Shown here one piece after another: positions 1 to 7,171 of a stretch of DNA of 12,790 nucleotides. Each line of letters begins with the position of its first letter. Position 1 is the first letter of the stretch. The position numbers and the translations under genes were made by a program. The notes beneath the pieces were generated by a model. The model ran no database searches. It was not told the origin of the DNA and saw nothing but the letters and a program-made list of their open reading frames with translations. Origin of the DNA: an archaeon (GTDB lineage Archaea; Iainarchaeota; Iainarchaeia; Iainarchaeales; GCA-2688035); the NCBI GenBank assembly GCA_030616665.1, contig JAUWWX010000010.1, positions 1-12,790 of the forward strand. Reading direction: 5' to 3'.

Positions 1-214
1 CATTCTCCCTTTTCTTTGCCTCTGCCCTGGCCTTGGCTATCTTGCTTCTTTCCAGGGCAACCTTTCTTGCCAAAACTGTGTTTAACCCGTCCTCCAACCT
101 GAGTTCCCTCTTAATAAGCAGCATTCCTTTCTTGTCGCGCCTTAGGATTTCTTTTTCAATGGAATCTATTCTTCCGCTCGATTCCTCAATTTTTTTGGCA
201 ATCTCTTTAGGCAT
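1..214 (-). CDS. Coiled-coil protein, C-terminus cut by window edge
   Basis: An open frame starts at ATG 214 (MPKEIAKKIEESSGRIDS) and stays open to base 1, giving 71 codons with no stop; the rest lies outside the window. The visible part is almost all Lys/Glu/Arg/Ile/Leu in heptad-like spacing, so a long charged coiled coil is likely, with no signal peptide or membrane segment. The start codon overlaps the end of the upstream gene by 8 nt (ATGCCTAA), so translational coupling is probable and the two coiled-coil proteins may be made together and interact. I do not recognise the family; function is unknown. Confidence 0.6.
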   Translation of the reverse strand, partial: MPKEIAKKIEESSGRIDSIEKEILRRDKKGMLLIKRELRLEDGLNTVLARKVALERSKIAKARAEAKKREN

Positions 215-746
215 GTTTTCCCAGCACCCCTACATTCTTTTCAAGCGATTCAAGCTGCCTTTTAAGGGAAGCTTGCTTTTTTCTTGCGTTCGTTATCTTG
301 CCCTTTTTCTCCTCGTAAATCTTGTTAATTCTCTCCAGCGAGGAAATCCTTTGCCTCAGGCTTGTCTGCTTCCTTGCGCTGCCACTCTTTACCATCGCCA
401 GCTTGGCTTTTTCCCTCAAAAAGCTTGCCTTAAGCAGCCTGTTCAGGTTGGCCTCTGCCCTGTTTTTCTCCAAAATCTTTGCCTTGAGGGCAGCCTCGTT
501 TTTCAGAATGCTGTTCCTAGTGCTTTTGATTTTGCCTGCAAGCTCCTTTGTTTTCATGTCAAGCAAGCTTACACTTGCCTTCTTCTCTGGGCTTGGCCTC
601 TTTCTGGCGGCCTTGGCTGGCCTTGGCTTTGCCCTTCCCCTTCTGGCGGCCTTTACAGGCCTTGGCTTTGCCCTTCCCTTTCTGGCGGGCTTTGCAACCC
701 TTTTTGGCTTTTCCCTTCCCTTTTTTGTCTTTGCCAAGAAAAACAC
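207..746 (-). CDS. H1-like Lys/Ala/Pro-rich protein with coiled coil
   Basis: Predicted 179 aa from GTG 746. Residues 5-57 are a basic, disordered Lys/Arg/Ala/Pro region with a 13-residue tandem repeat (GRAKPRP followed by V/A-KAAR), resembling the tails of linker histones and bacterial H1-like proteins. Residues 58-172 are charged and helical with heptad character, probably coiled coil, interrupted near 120 (KSGSARK). No signal peptide or membrane segment is seen. GTG 746 is preferred because a TATA-like box at 787-800 would start the mRNA near 767 and an AGGGG element lies upstream; the frame also extends to TTG 809, and TTG 737 is possible. The 3' end overlaps the next gene by 8 nt. Nucleic-acid binding is an inference from the basic tail only. 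Confidence 0.6.
   Translation of the reverse strand: MFFLAKTKKGREKPKRVAKPARKGRAKPRPVKAARRGRAKPRPAKAARKRPSPEKKASVSLLDMKTKELAGKIKSTRNSILKNEAALKAKILEKNRAEANLNRLLKASFLREKAKLAMVKSGSARKQTSLRQRISSLERINKIYEEKKGKITNARKKQASLKRQLESLEKNVGVLGKHA
604..699 (-). repeat. 39-bp tandem repeat inside the H1-like gene
   Basis: The string CTGGCGG recurs at 604, 643 and 682, a strict 39-nt period equal to 13 codons. The two full units encode GRAKPRP plus V/A-KAAR; the third is partial. This is the basic tail of the H1-like protein and is likely prone to copy-number change. Confidence 0.75.
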
Positions 747-786
747 TTTTTTTCTATTTGCCCCTAATCTATAATGCCCCCTTTTG

Positions 787-800
787 CTATAAAAATTTTT
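787..800 (-). promoter_or_regulatory. Candidate TATA box for the two coiled-coil genes
   Basis: On the minus strand the bases read AAAAATTTTTATAG, a plausible archaeal TATA element. It would place transcription start near 767, about 20 nt before the GTG at 746. It lies in the 75-nt gap after the receiver gene's stop. Confidence 0.4.
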
Positions 801-821
801 CCTCTGCAAAAAAAACCTGGC

Positions 822-1214
822 TTAAGTCGAAGAGGCGTGCAGCGCCTGCTTAACCGCTTTTCCCAGCTTTTGCAGCATTTTTTCATCCAGCTTGAAGACA
901 GTTGGCATATCAAGCCTGGCAGCCTGCCTTAAGACAGGAAGGTCATCGGAATGCATTATTACCGGCATTTTTGGAAAGCTTTTCCTCAACTGCTTTGCCA
1001 GCAGAAAGCCCCTGGGCTTGTCGTGCGGCGTCATATGCACGTCGCAGATGACCAAATCAAACGGCTTTTGCCCACATTTTTTAAGCCTCTGTTTGATTAT
1101 TTTCCTGGCTTCAGCTGCATTCCAGGCATGCCTTAGAAGGTATGGCTTGCACAGCTTTGTAATGTACCTGTGGACAACGTAGTCGTCGTCAACCAAAAGG
1201 ATTCTTTTTGGCAT
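822..1214 (-). CDS. Stand-alone response-regulator receiver domain protein (CheY-like)
   Basis: 130 aa and a receiver domain only. The full phosphorylation site is present: acidic triad LVDDD at 8-11, phospho-acceptor Asp58 in VICDVHM, Ser89 in VIMHSDD (the Thr/Ser switch position) and Lys108 in TVFKLD. There is no DNA-binding output domain, so it should act by protein-protein contact, as CheY or a phosphorelay intermediate does. No histidine kinase, CheA or archaellum gene is in the window, so the partner is unknown. ATG 1214 is supported by a TATA box (CTTTAAATTA, 1241-1250) that would start the mRNA near 1220, giving an almost leaderless transcript. A perfect inverted repeat (1218-1239) lies between the TATA box and the ATG. 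Family assignment is firm; pathway is not. Confidence 0.9.
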   Translation of the reverse strand: MPKRILLVDDDYVVHRYITKLCKPYLLRHAWNAAEARKIIKQRLKKCGQKPFDLVICDVHMTPHDKPRGFLLAKQLRKSFPKMPVIMHSDDLPVLRQAARLDMPTVFKLDEKMLQKLGKAVKQALHASST

Positions 1215-1217
1215 GTG

Positions 1218-1250
1218 CTAAAGCAAGAAACTGCTTTAGTTAATTTAAAG
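1218..1250 (-). promoter_or_regulatory. Promoter with inverted-repeat operator candidate, receiver gene
   Basis: Bases 1241-1250 read CTTTAAATTA on the minus strand (TATA box). Immediately downstream is a perfect 8-bp inverted repeat, CTAAAGCA (1218-1225) and TGCTTTAG (1232-1239), with a 6-nt spacer. It ends 3 nt before the ATG and covers the expected transcription start. A dimeric repressor bound there could block initiation; alternatively it forms a short mRNA hairpin. Confidence 0.5.
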
Positions 1251-1279
1251 CTGTTGCCTTGTCAGCCTGGGTCTTTGTG

Positions 1280-1693
1280 TCAAAGGTACTGGTCAAGAAT
1301 CCTGCCAACTATTAAGACTACGAGGGAAATGATGGTAGCTGCAACTGCCAGAAAATAGTGGCCAAAGCCAACAGACATTCCGATTGCTGCAAGCACCCAG
1401 ATGTCGGCAGCTGTGGTCAATCCCCTGACCCTGTCCTTGTCCCTGAAAATGGTTCCAGCAGACAGGAAGCCTATGCCTGCTACAACGCCCGCCGCAATCC
1501 TTGAAACATCAGCCGGGTTTTCAAAGGTTCCGCTAACCGAAATGGAAAGCAGGGTGAACATTGCTGCGCCAACACAGATCAGGACATGGGTCCTGAAGCC
1601 AGCTGGCTTGTCGTGCATTTCCCTTTCAACGCCGATTAGTCCGCCCAAAATAGCACTTATGATAAGCCTTTCAATGAACAGCCACTCAAGCAT
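1280..1693 (-). CDS. MgtC/SapB family membrane protein
   Basis: 137 aa with the hallmarks of the MgtC/SapB transmembrane domain: GLIGVERE (18-25), PAGFRTH (30-36), RIAAGVVAGIGFLSAG (65-80) and VRGLTTAA (89-96), with about four to five hydrophobic helices. MgtC proteins sit in the cytoplasmic membrane and are linked to growth at low magnesium and to modulation of ATP synthase or other transporters. This copy has only the membrane domain and lacks the C-terminal ACT-like domain of Salmonella MgtC, as many short SapB-type homologues do. ATG 1693 follows a TATA-like GATTTATTAA (1723-1732), and the gene is divergent from the giant lipoprotein gene. The receiver gene follows after 65 nt, with its own promoter. 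Family is sure; physiological role is inferred. Confidence 0.9.
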   Translation of the reverse strand: MLEWLFIERLIISAILGGLIGVEREMHDKPAGFRTHVLICVGAAMFTLLSISVSGTFENPADVSRIAAGVVAGIGFLSAGTIFRDKDRVRGLTTAADIWVLAAIGMSVGFGHYFLAVAATIISLVVLIVGRILDQYL

Positions 1694-1722
1694 TGAAACC
1701 GGAAGAGAATAGGAAAAAGAAC

Positions 1723-1785
1723 TTAATAAATCTTTTCAGGCGTGGCGAATTCCTTAAATAGAAGGTAAACCCATAATAAAACAAA
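1723..1785. promoter_or_regulatory. Divergent promoters, MgtC-type gene and lipoprotein gene
   Basis: Minus strand: GATTTATTAA at 1723-1732 lies about 34 nt before ATG 1693. Plus strand: CTTAAATA at 1753-1760 lies about 29 nt before GTG 1786, so the lipoprotein mRNA would start at or next to its GTG (leaderless). No Shine-Dalgarno motif precedes GTG 1786, which fits that reading. Confidence 0.55.
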
Positions 1786-4700
1786 GTGAAAACAAAAATC
1801 TTGATTGGGTTGCTGGTCATAGGGATTCTTTCTATTAGCGGATGTGTTCAAGAAGAGGCTCTACCTGCAGATAGTGAAGAAGCCCCATACTATACAGAAA
1901 CTGATTCGAGCATAGTGTGGGAATCCTTGAATGGCCCGCCGGGGGGCGGGAATGTAGACAATTTAATACAGAATCCTTACCGCCACAATGAGTTATACGC
2001 AACAACCAGACATGGCCTATACAAATCCGAAGACAAGGGTGAAAGCTGGCAAAAAATAAGTGAATCGGAAAAAGCTTCTATTGCAGTTTTTGAAGATAAA
2101 TTATTTACTTGCAGGGATGGGGTTCATTATTATGACAATGGGGGAAATCCTATAAAAATCTTAGATGGGTGGTGCAGTGAACTTGCAGTCAGTGACAATA
2201 AACTTTTCGTAAGTTCTGGCGGCGGAAAGATAAGTGATGTCAAGATCCTATATGCTGATCTGGCTTCAGGAAGTTTTGATTGGAAGGACGTATCCCTTCC
2301 TGAGTCTGAGTTAAGAGATTTGGCTTTGTCGACAAGTGGCAAGGGCATAAGAGTTCGAAACATTGTCGCGGTTGGAAACAGAATCCTGGCAAATATTATT
2401 GTGGAAGGAGGGGGCAGAGGGGAACTCACAAAGAGCCATTTGTACATTTCAGAAGACCTTGGTGGGACATGGTCCAAGATTGGGCTTGGAGAGCCTGATG
2501 GTGTCAGCATTGCAAAGATTGCCCAGAACCGGAACAATCCAGAACACCTGGTATTGTCATTTAAACACAACATCGTACATGAAGGTGCTTCCCCTATATC
2601 TGAGCTCTTAAGGGAGTCTTATGATGGAGGAAAAACATGGAATAAACCCACGGGCCTAATTTTAGAATCCAATTGTATGGGGAAAGGGGGAAACTCCAAT
2701 GGGATAGAAGATGTTGTTATTTTAGGTTCAGCTTATTATCTTCTGAGTCCTTACGGCGGCCCTTCTATACTTAAGCTGGACGGCTCCAGCTGTGAAGAAA
2801 TTCCTACGCCAATGATTGGGAAATTTACAGATATGAGCTTTGGGTTAGACAAACTCTTATTTGATTTCGATGACCCAAACATAGTTTACGGCAAGACTGG
2901 TTCTATATGGGCTATGGGAATTATTAAGTCAGTTGATGGAATGAAAACTTGGAAAAAAATGGATAGAGACATTATAGCGTCATGCCCCACCATTGTTTTG
3001 GCCCACCCAACAGACCCGAATATTGTATTTACTTCAGGAAACGTAATACAGGAGTCATACGCCACAAGGGATTTTGGAGAAACGTGGGAGCCCTTCACAC
3101 CAGTCAATGCCGGAGATGATGTAAAAATTGACCCGCACAATCCAGAGCATATGATATTGGCAGATGAGTTGACAAGGCTATATGAATCATACGACGCAGG
3201 AAGAACATTTACTAAAATTGCTGAGAATTTTTCATCAGCAAAGGTTTTTGATTTTGAGGTAGCAAAAGATTCCGGCAAAATCTACGTGTCTAATATTGGT
3301 GTCGGCATTTCAGAGAACGCTACTTCAGGAGGTAAGGGCTCATGGCAGTATCTCACATACTCCTCCGATTATGCTTATGATATTGAGCTTGACCCTGAAG
3401 ACAGTAGCATTATCTATGCCACATATTCGCCAAAAATATTTGAAAGCCATTCATCCATTTGGAGATATTCCAAAAATCAAAGCGAAAATTCTGGCTGGAG
3501 TGAGCTATTCAGGTTTGAGAATTCTGCGGGAATAACATCCATTAGGTTTGATCCAAACGATCCAAACAGATTATATGCCGGAGTTATTGGAGAGGAAGGC
3601 ACCATCTACGTGAGTAATGATAAAGGAAAAACATGGGACAAATTAAACGACGAGCTAACATTCACGACCATTATGAGGCACTCACAGCTTCAGGTTGACC
3701 CAAACAACAAAAACATAATTTACGCAGGCACTTGGGGCGGAGGAACTTATAAGAGCATTGACGGAGGAAAAAATTGGGTAAAGCTTGAGAATGCCCCTGA
3801 GAGCCCAACCTGTTTGGCGATTTACGAAAAAAACCCAGACATCATCTACGCATGTGACAGGGTTAAACCAGTTATACACAAATCCGAAGATGGAGGGCAA
3901 ACCTGGCAGGAATATTATGAGTTTGATAGAACTAATGTCTTAACAAGCGCTGTAGCAATCGATCCAAATGATCCAGATACGATTTATGCAGCTACCTTTG
4001 GGCTTCCTTTCTGTGTTATGGGAGGCTTAGTGGTAAAGATTACAGATGGGAAGGTGGTAAAAAATCTAAGTGAAACTCTGCCTGGTAATGATGAAGGGGT
4101 AGCCGAATCTGCGGTGGAGATAGAGGTTGACCCAAACAACCCAAATACGATTTACGTTTCAAAGCACGGTTACGGGGTTTTCAAGAGTGTAGACGGTGGC
4201 AATAGCTGGGAAAGACTTGACGATAGGGGGACAGGCCTTCCAAGGCTTGGATACTATGACATTGATGTGGATTATTCCAACAGCAACAATTTGTATGCTG
4301 CCGGGTTATGTGAACTGCTGCCCGAGTACATAATTGGCCCCACCGGGCTGCCCAAAAACATAGAGCAGGATGCATGCGGAGCCTACAAATCAACAGACGG
4401 TGGAGAAAGCTGGACCAGGATGCTCGAAACCGAGCACGCAACCATGGCAGTTGAAGTTGACCCACAGAACCCAAACCTCTTGTACGTCGCCTCAAGCACA
4501 CAGGGCCTTTTTGTCAGCAGTGATGGCGGAGAAAGCTGGAAACAAGAGAATGAAGGCTTGCCAAGTTTTGGCATAGCTGCAGTTATCGCTAAAGAGGGCT
4601 ATGTTTACGCAAGTGCAGGGGGAAGCGGGGTTTATGCAGGAACCATTAATGACGATTATTCGATCACTTGGGACAACAGCAGAAGCAACAAACCAAAAGT

Positions 4701-6495
4701 ATATGTTAGCAGAATCCAGGTTGAAATTGATCCAGAAAATTCCAACCGGATTTACGCAACCGCTTACCCGGGAGGAATGTTCCGAAGCGATGATGCAGGA
4801 AAAACTTGGTATGAGAGAAATACATCCCAACCAAGCATTATTGTGGATGACCCTATCACACAGGGATACTACAGCTTTGCCATAGACCCAAACAACCCAG
4901 CAGACGTTTGGATGGGCGCATACGGAAAGGGGATGTATAGATCCCACGAGTATATGAACGTGTGCATGTTTGCCAACGGAAACAAGAACGAGCTGCTTAG
5001 GAAAGACATAACCGCTGTTGCCATCAACCCCAAAGACTCAAAAACAGTTTACGTAGGAACTCAACAGGGAGTGTTTGTTACCAAAGACGATGGAGAAAGC
5101 TGGACTGAAATGAATGATGGCCTGGACACCCTTGACATAAGGTCATTGAAAATTACAAGCGCTGAATACCCCCCGTCTGAATATGATTTTGAGGACGGAA
5201 CTGCAGATGGATGGAAGTCAGATACTGGGTGGTCTGTTATTCAGGAAAAGGGCAATTATGTTTTGCAGGGCATTGGCCATAACTGGATTCTTACTGGCTC
5301 AGAAAGCTGGACTGATTACACCTTTGAAAGCAAAGTAAAATTAATTGAGGGACAGGTTCATGTTAATTACCGTGTCAGTGGTGCTGACAGGTATGCTATA
5401 GGCGTGGGTGGCGGAAGCTTATACCTTATGCGAACATTTAAGGGTAAACATACGCAGCTAAAATCTGTTGCCATGCAATTTAGTCAAAATAAATGGTACA
5501 ATATCAAAATAGTCGGCAACGGAAACAACATCAAGGTTTACGTTAATGGCAATTTAAAAATAGATTACACAGACGGTAAACCGTTGTTGAATGGCAGGAT
5601 TGCTTTTGAGTCACTGCCAGATTCTAAAATCCGTGTGGATGATGTTGCTGTAACAATAGATTCAGCAGACTCTGAGATCTATGCAGGAACTGCCGGATAC
5701 GGGATATACAAATTCAATCACACAAGCAAAGAATGGCAGAACCTTGGAAATACACTTGGCAGCGGATTCTGGAGCCCGTGGGAAAGAAGAATGTACCAGT
5801 TCAGCTCAATACTGTTTGACCCAGATGTCCCTGGAAAGATTTATTACGGGCATTTCCCAAGCGGGTTTTTCATAAGCGAAGACAACGGGCACACGTGGAG
5901 GGATTCAAGCCTTGGATTGGGAAATGACGGCATGTTCTCTTTGAGCATGCATCCAGACAACCACGACATACTGTTCGCAGGAACATACAACGGTGTTGCA
6001 AAATCAGTGAACAGGGGAAAGATATGGGAAATGATAAGCAATGGCATTCCCCCAGAACAGTGGCCTTACACAGTGGCAATTGATGATCAGAACCCAGACA
6101 TAATGTACACCTCAACCAAGAACGGGCAGAACATGGGCTTCTGCGAGAGAAACGATTTCTGCGGTGTTGTAATGAAAACAACAGACGGAGGGGAAAGCTG
6201 GTTCAAGATTATGAACGGCCTTGACGAATTTAGAAGCGAGTTTTATAGCCTCTTGATTTATCCACCAAACCACAACGTGTTGTTTTTAAGCACCAACAGG
6301 GGCGTTTACATAAGCAGGGATGCTGGCAACAGCTGGAAAGCCATGAACACTGGGCTGCCCAATACAGATAATCAGGTAAGGGACAATGTCGCAGACAATC
6401 TGGCACTCACAGCAGACAACAAATACTTAATTTTTGGCCTCGTGGACTCAGGTGCCTGGAAGGCAGATTTGTCAAAAGCCGGTTTAGGTTCTTAG
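1786..6495 (+). CDS. Giant Asp-box (BNR/sortilin-type) repeat lipoprotein with inserted ConA-like domain
   Basis: 1569 aa. Residues 1-20 are a lipoprotein signal peptide with lipobox ISG-Cys20, so it should be exported and lipid-anchored on the outer face of the membrane. The body carries 18 recognisable Asp boxes (S/T-x-D-x-G-x-x-W/F) starting near residues 81, 222, 278, 382, 427, 468, 610, 657, 700, 801, 869, 911, 1001, 1099, 1364, 1407, 1465 and 1510. Spacers often read DPNNPDTIYA. This is the beta-propeller pattern of sortilin/VPS10, sialidases and GH74 xyloglucanases. The copy at 1407 has Asn for Asp. Residues about 1133-1292 form a separate LamG/CBM66-like module that splits a repeat linker. 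GTG 1786 is supported by the TATA spacing and the signal peptide. Carbohydrate binding or hydrolysis, or adhesion, are possible roles; I see no assignable catalytic residues. By eye, the late repeats are GC-richer than the inserted module. Confidence 0.88.
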   Translation: MKTKILIGLLVIGILSISGCVQEEALPADSEEAPYYTETDSSIVWESLNGPPGGGNVDNLIQNPYRHNELYATTRHGLYKSEDKGESWQKISESEKASIAVFEDKLFTCRDGVHYYDNGGNPIKILDGWCSELAVSDNKLFVSSGGGKISDVKILYADLASGSFDWKDVSLPESELRDLALSTSGKGIRVRNIVAVGNRILANIIVEGGGRGELTKSHLYISEDLGGTWSKIGLGEPDGVSIAKIAQNRNNPEHLVLSFKHNIVHEGASPISELLRESYDGGKTWNKPTGLILESNCMGKGGNSNGIEDVVILGSAYYLLSPYGGPSILKLDGSSCEEIPTPMIGKFTDMSFGLDKLLFDFDDPNIVYGKTGSIWAMGIIKSVDGMKTWKKMDRDIIASCPTIVLAHPTDPNIVFTSGNVIQESYATRDFGETWEPFTPVNAGDDVKIDPHNPEHMILADELTRLYESYDAGRTFTKIAENFSSAKVFDFEVAKDSGKIYVSNIGVGISENATSGGKGSWQYLTYSSDYAYDIELDPEDSSIIYATYSPKIFESHSSIWRYSKNQSENSGWSELFRFENSAGITSIRFDPNDPNRLYAGVIGEEGTIYVSNDKGKTWDKLNDELTFTTIMRHSQLQVDPNNKNIIYAGTWGGGTYKSIDGGKNWVKLENAPESPTCLAIYEKNPDIIYACDRVKPVIHKSEDGGQTWQEYYEFDRTNVLTSAVAIDPNDPDTIYAATFGLPFCVMGGLVVKITDGKVVKNLSETLPGNDEGVAESAVEIEVDPNNPNTIYVSKHGYGVFKSVDGGNSWERLDDRGTGLPRLGYYDIDVDYSNSNNLYAAGLCELLPEYIIGPTGLPKNIEQDACGAYKSTDGGESWTRMLETEHATMAVEVDPQNPNLLYVASSTQGLFVSSDGGESWKQENEGLPSFGIAAVIAKEGYVYASAGGSGVYAGTINDDYSITWDNSRSNKPKVYVSRIQVEIDPENSNRIYATAYPGGMFRSDDAGKTWYERNTSQPSIIVDDPITQGYYSFAIDPNNPADVWMGAYGKGMYRSHEYMNVCMFANGNKNELLRKDITAVAINPKDSKTVYVGTQQGVFVTKDDGESWTEMNDGLDTLDIRSLKITSAEYPPSEYDFEDGTADGWKSDTGWSVIQEKGNYVLQGIGHNWILTGSESWTDYTFESKVKLIEGQVHVNYRVSGADRYAIGVGGGSLYLMRTFKGKHTQLKSVAMQFSQNKWYNIKIVGNGNNIKVYVNGNLKIDYTDGKPLLNGRIAFESLPDSKIRVDDVAVTIDSADSEIYAGTAGYGIYKFNHTSKEWQNLGNTLGSGFWSPWERRMYQFSSILFDPDVPGKIYYGHFPSGFFISEDNGHTWRDSSLGLGNDGMFSLSMHPDNHDILFAGTYNGVAKSVNRGKIWEMISNGIPPEQWPYTVAIDDQNPDIMYTSTKNGQNMGFCERNDFCGVVMKTTDGGESWFKIMNGLDEFRSEFYSLLIYPPNHNVLFLSTNRGVYISRDAGNSWKAMNTGLPNTDNQVRDNVADNLALTADNKYLIFGLVDSGAWKADLSKAGLGS
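5182..5661 (+). other. Inserted LamG/CBM66-like domain within the lipoprotein gene
   Basis: Encodes residues about 1133-1292. It opens with YDFEDGTADGW, contains WTDYTFESKVKL, WYNIKIVGNGNNIKVYVNG and closes with IRVDDVAV, the strand pattern of concanavalin-fold carbohydrate-binding modules. Asp-box blades resume directly at EIYAGTAGYGIYKF, so the module sits in a loop between repeats. Hand count of bases 5461-5520 gives 19/60 G+C, against 34/60 for 4321-4380 in the repeats. Confidence 0.65.
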
Positions 6496-6784
6496 CCAAT
6501 TATTTAACCACAGATTCAAAACCAGGCAAGAGCTATCAACCCTGCAACCCCTACAAGCCCGGGGGTTAGCTCAATAGCGCTCTTTGACTAAGCAAAACCT
6601 GTTATGTAGAAGGTGGTTTTGTTGGCTTTTCGGGGGTTTTTTGCCAAAAATTGGTTTTTCTCAAAATTTTGCCTGAAGCCAGAAGGCCTTTTTGGAAAAA
6701 TCCAGGGAAAAAGAGCTGCCTTTACCAAAATTTGGCAAAAAGGGCAGCAGGCCATTCAAAAAAAACCAAGAATTCAAAAAGGAA

Positions 6785-6802
6785 TTCAAAAAATTTTTTG
6801 AA
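6785..6802. repeat. 18-bp perfect palindrome in A/T tracts
   Basis: TTCAAAAAATTTTTTGAA is perfectly self-complementary. It follows two direct ATTCAAAAA copies and is followed by a near copy of its right arm (TTTTTTTGAA, ending at 6813). It could be curved DNA, a duplex-unwinding element or a protein site. Confidence 0.7.
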
Positions 6803-7096
6803 AATTTTTTTGAAGAGAAGAAATGCCACAAAAGGGTTTTTTCAAGCAGAAAAAGCCCTGAAATGAAAAACTAATTTCACAGGCGGAAGTGGTTCCTTTT
6901 CTAAATGCTTTCCCCGCAAGCGGCTTTGCAAAGCAAACCTTTTTTCAGCTTTTGTGCTTTTTAAATGCATGACGTGAGGGTTTCACTGCAAAAAAGGGCC
7001 AAAACGCAAACAGGGGTTTGGCAAGGAAAACTTTTTGCCAAAAAACAGGAAAAAGATTATGTATAAACAAGGCGTTCTGTTTGTCTCTTGCCTTTT

Positions 7097-7145
7097 GGGG
7101 CGAATTTGGGTTTTTTTGGGAAACGTGTGTTTTGTTTTGGGGGGG
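7097..7145 (+). other. G-run cluster, possible quadruplex
   Basis: Runs of G on the plus strand: GGGG (7097-7100), GGG (7108-7110), GGG (7118-7120) and seven Gs (7139-7145), with gaps of 7, 7 and 18 nt. Two loops fit the usual limit; the third is long. Another six-G run lies at 7213-7218. The cluster sits just upstream of the OB-fold gene promoter. Confidence 0.45.
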
Positions 7146-7171
7146 TCAGCGGAAACCTGCTCTATGCAAAG

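Larger units (their letters stand above)
6496..7171. other. Long A-tract-rich stretch without a convincing gene
   Basis: Between the lipoprotein stop and the next promoter I see no credible protein. Short frames exist (6613-6801, 6651-6866, 6692-6874, 7018-7200), but they overlap in different frames and consist of Lys/Phe/Gln runs dictated by A- and T-tracts. Contents: T-tracts at 6613-6642 that may terminate the lipoprotein mRNA; repeated TTTTTGCCAAAAA (6637-6650 and 7032-7045) with the related TTTGGCAAAAA at 6731; ATTCAAAAA at 6754, 6772 and 6784; an 18-bp palindrome at 6785-6802; adjacent CCGCAAGCGG and GCTTTGCAAAGC (6914-6934); and G-runs from 7097. No tRNA or recognisable ncRNA was found. 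Confidence 0.6.

Noticed and set aside
33..767. 244-aa plus-strand frame opposite the coiled-coil genes, and two more at 322-774 and 548-853
   Set aside because: Pro/Leu/Phe-rich complements of the Lys/Ala/Pro-rich minus-strand gene; no start signals and no family pattern.
4181..4947. Minus-strand frames of 63-151 aa inside the lipoprotein gene
   Set aside because: Shadows of the repetitive Asp-box coding sequence; the plus frame has a signal peptide and continuous repeats.
6557..6610. Sequence resembling a tRNA 5' half (GGGGGTTAGCTCAATAGCGC)
   Set aside because: No GG in the D-loop, no proper anticodon stem-loop and no GGTTCRA T-loop downstream within a tRNA or intron length.
6613..6874. 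Three overlapping 60-71 aa plus-strand frames of Lys/Phe/Gln
   Set aside because: Composition follows from A- and T-tracts, all three frames are open at once, and no promoter or ribosome-binding site fits any of them.
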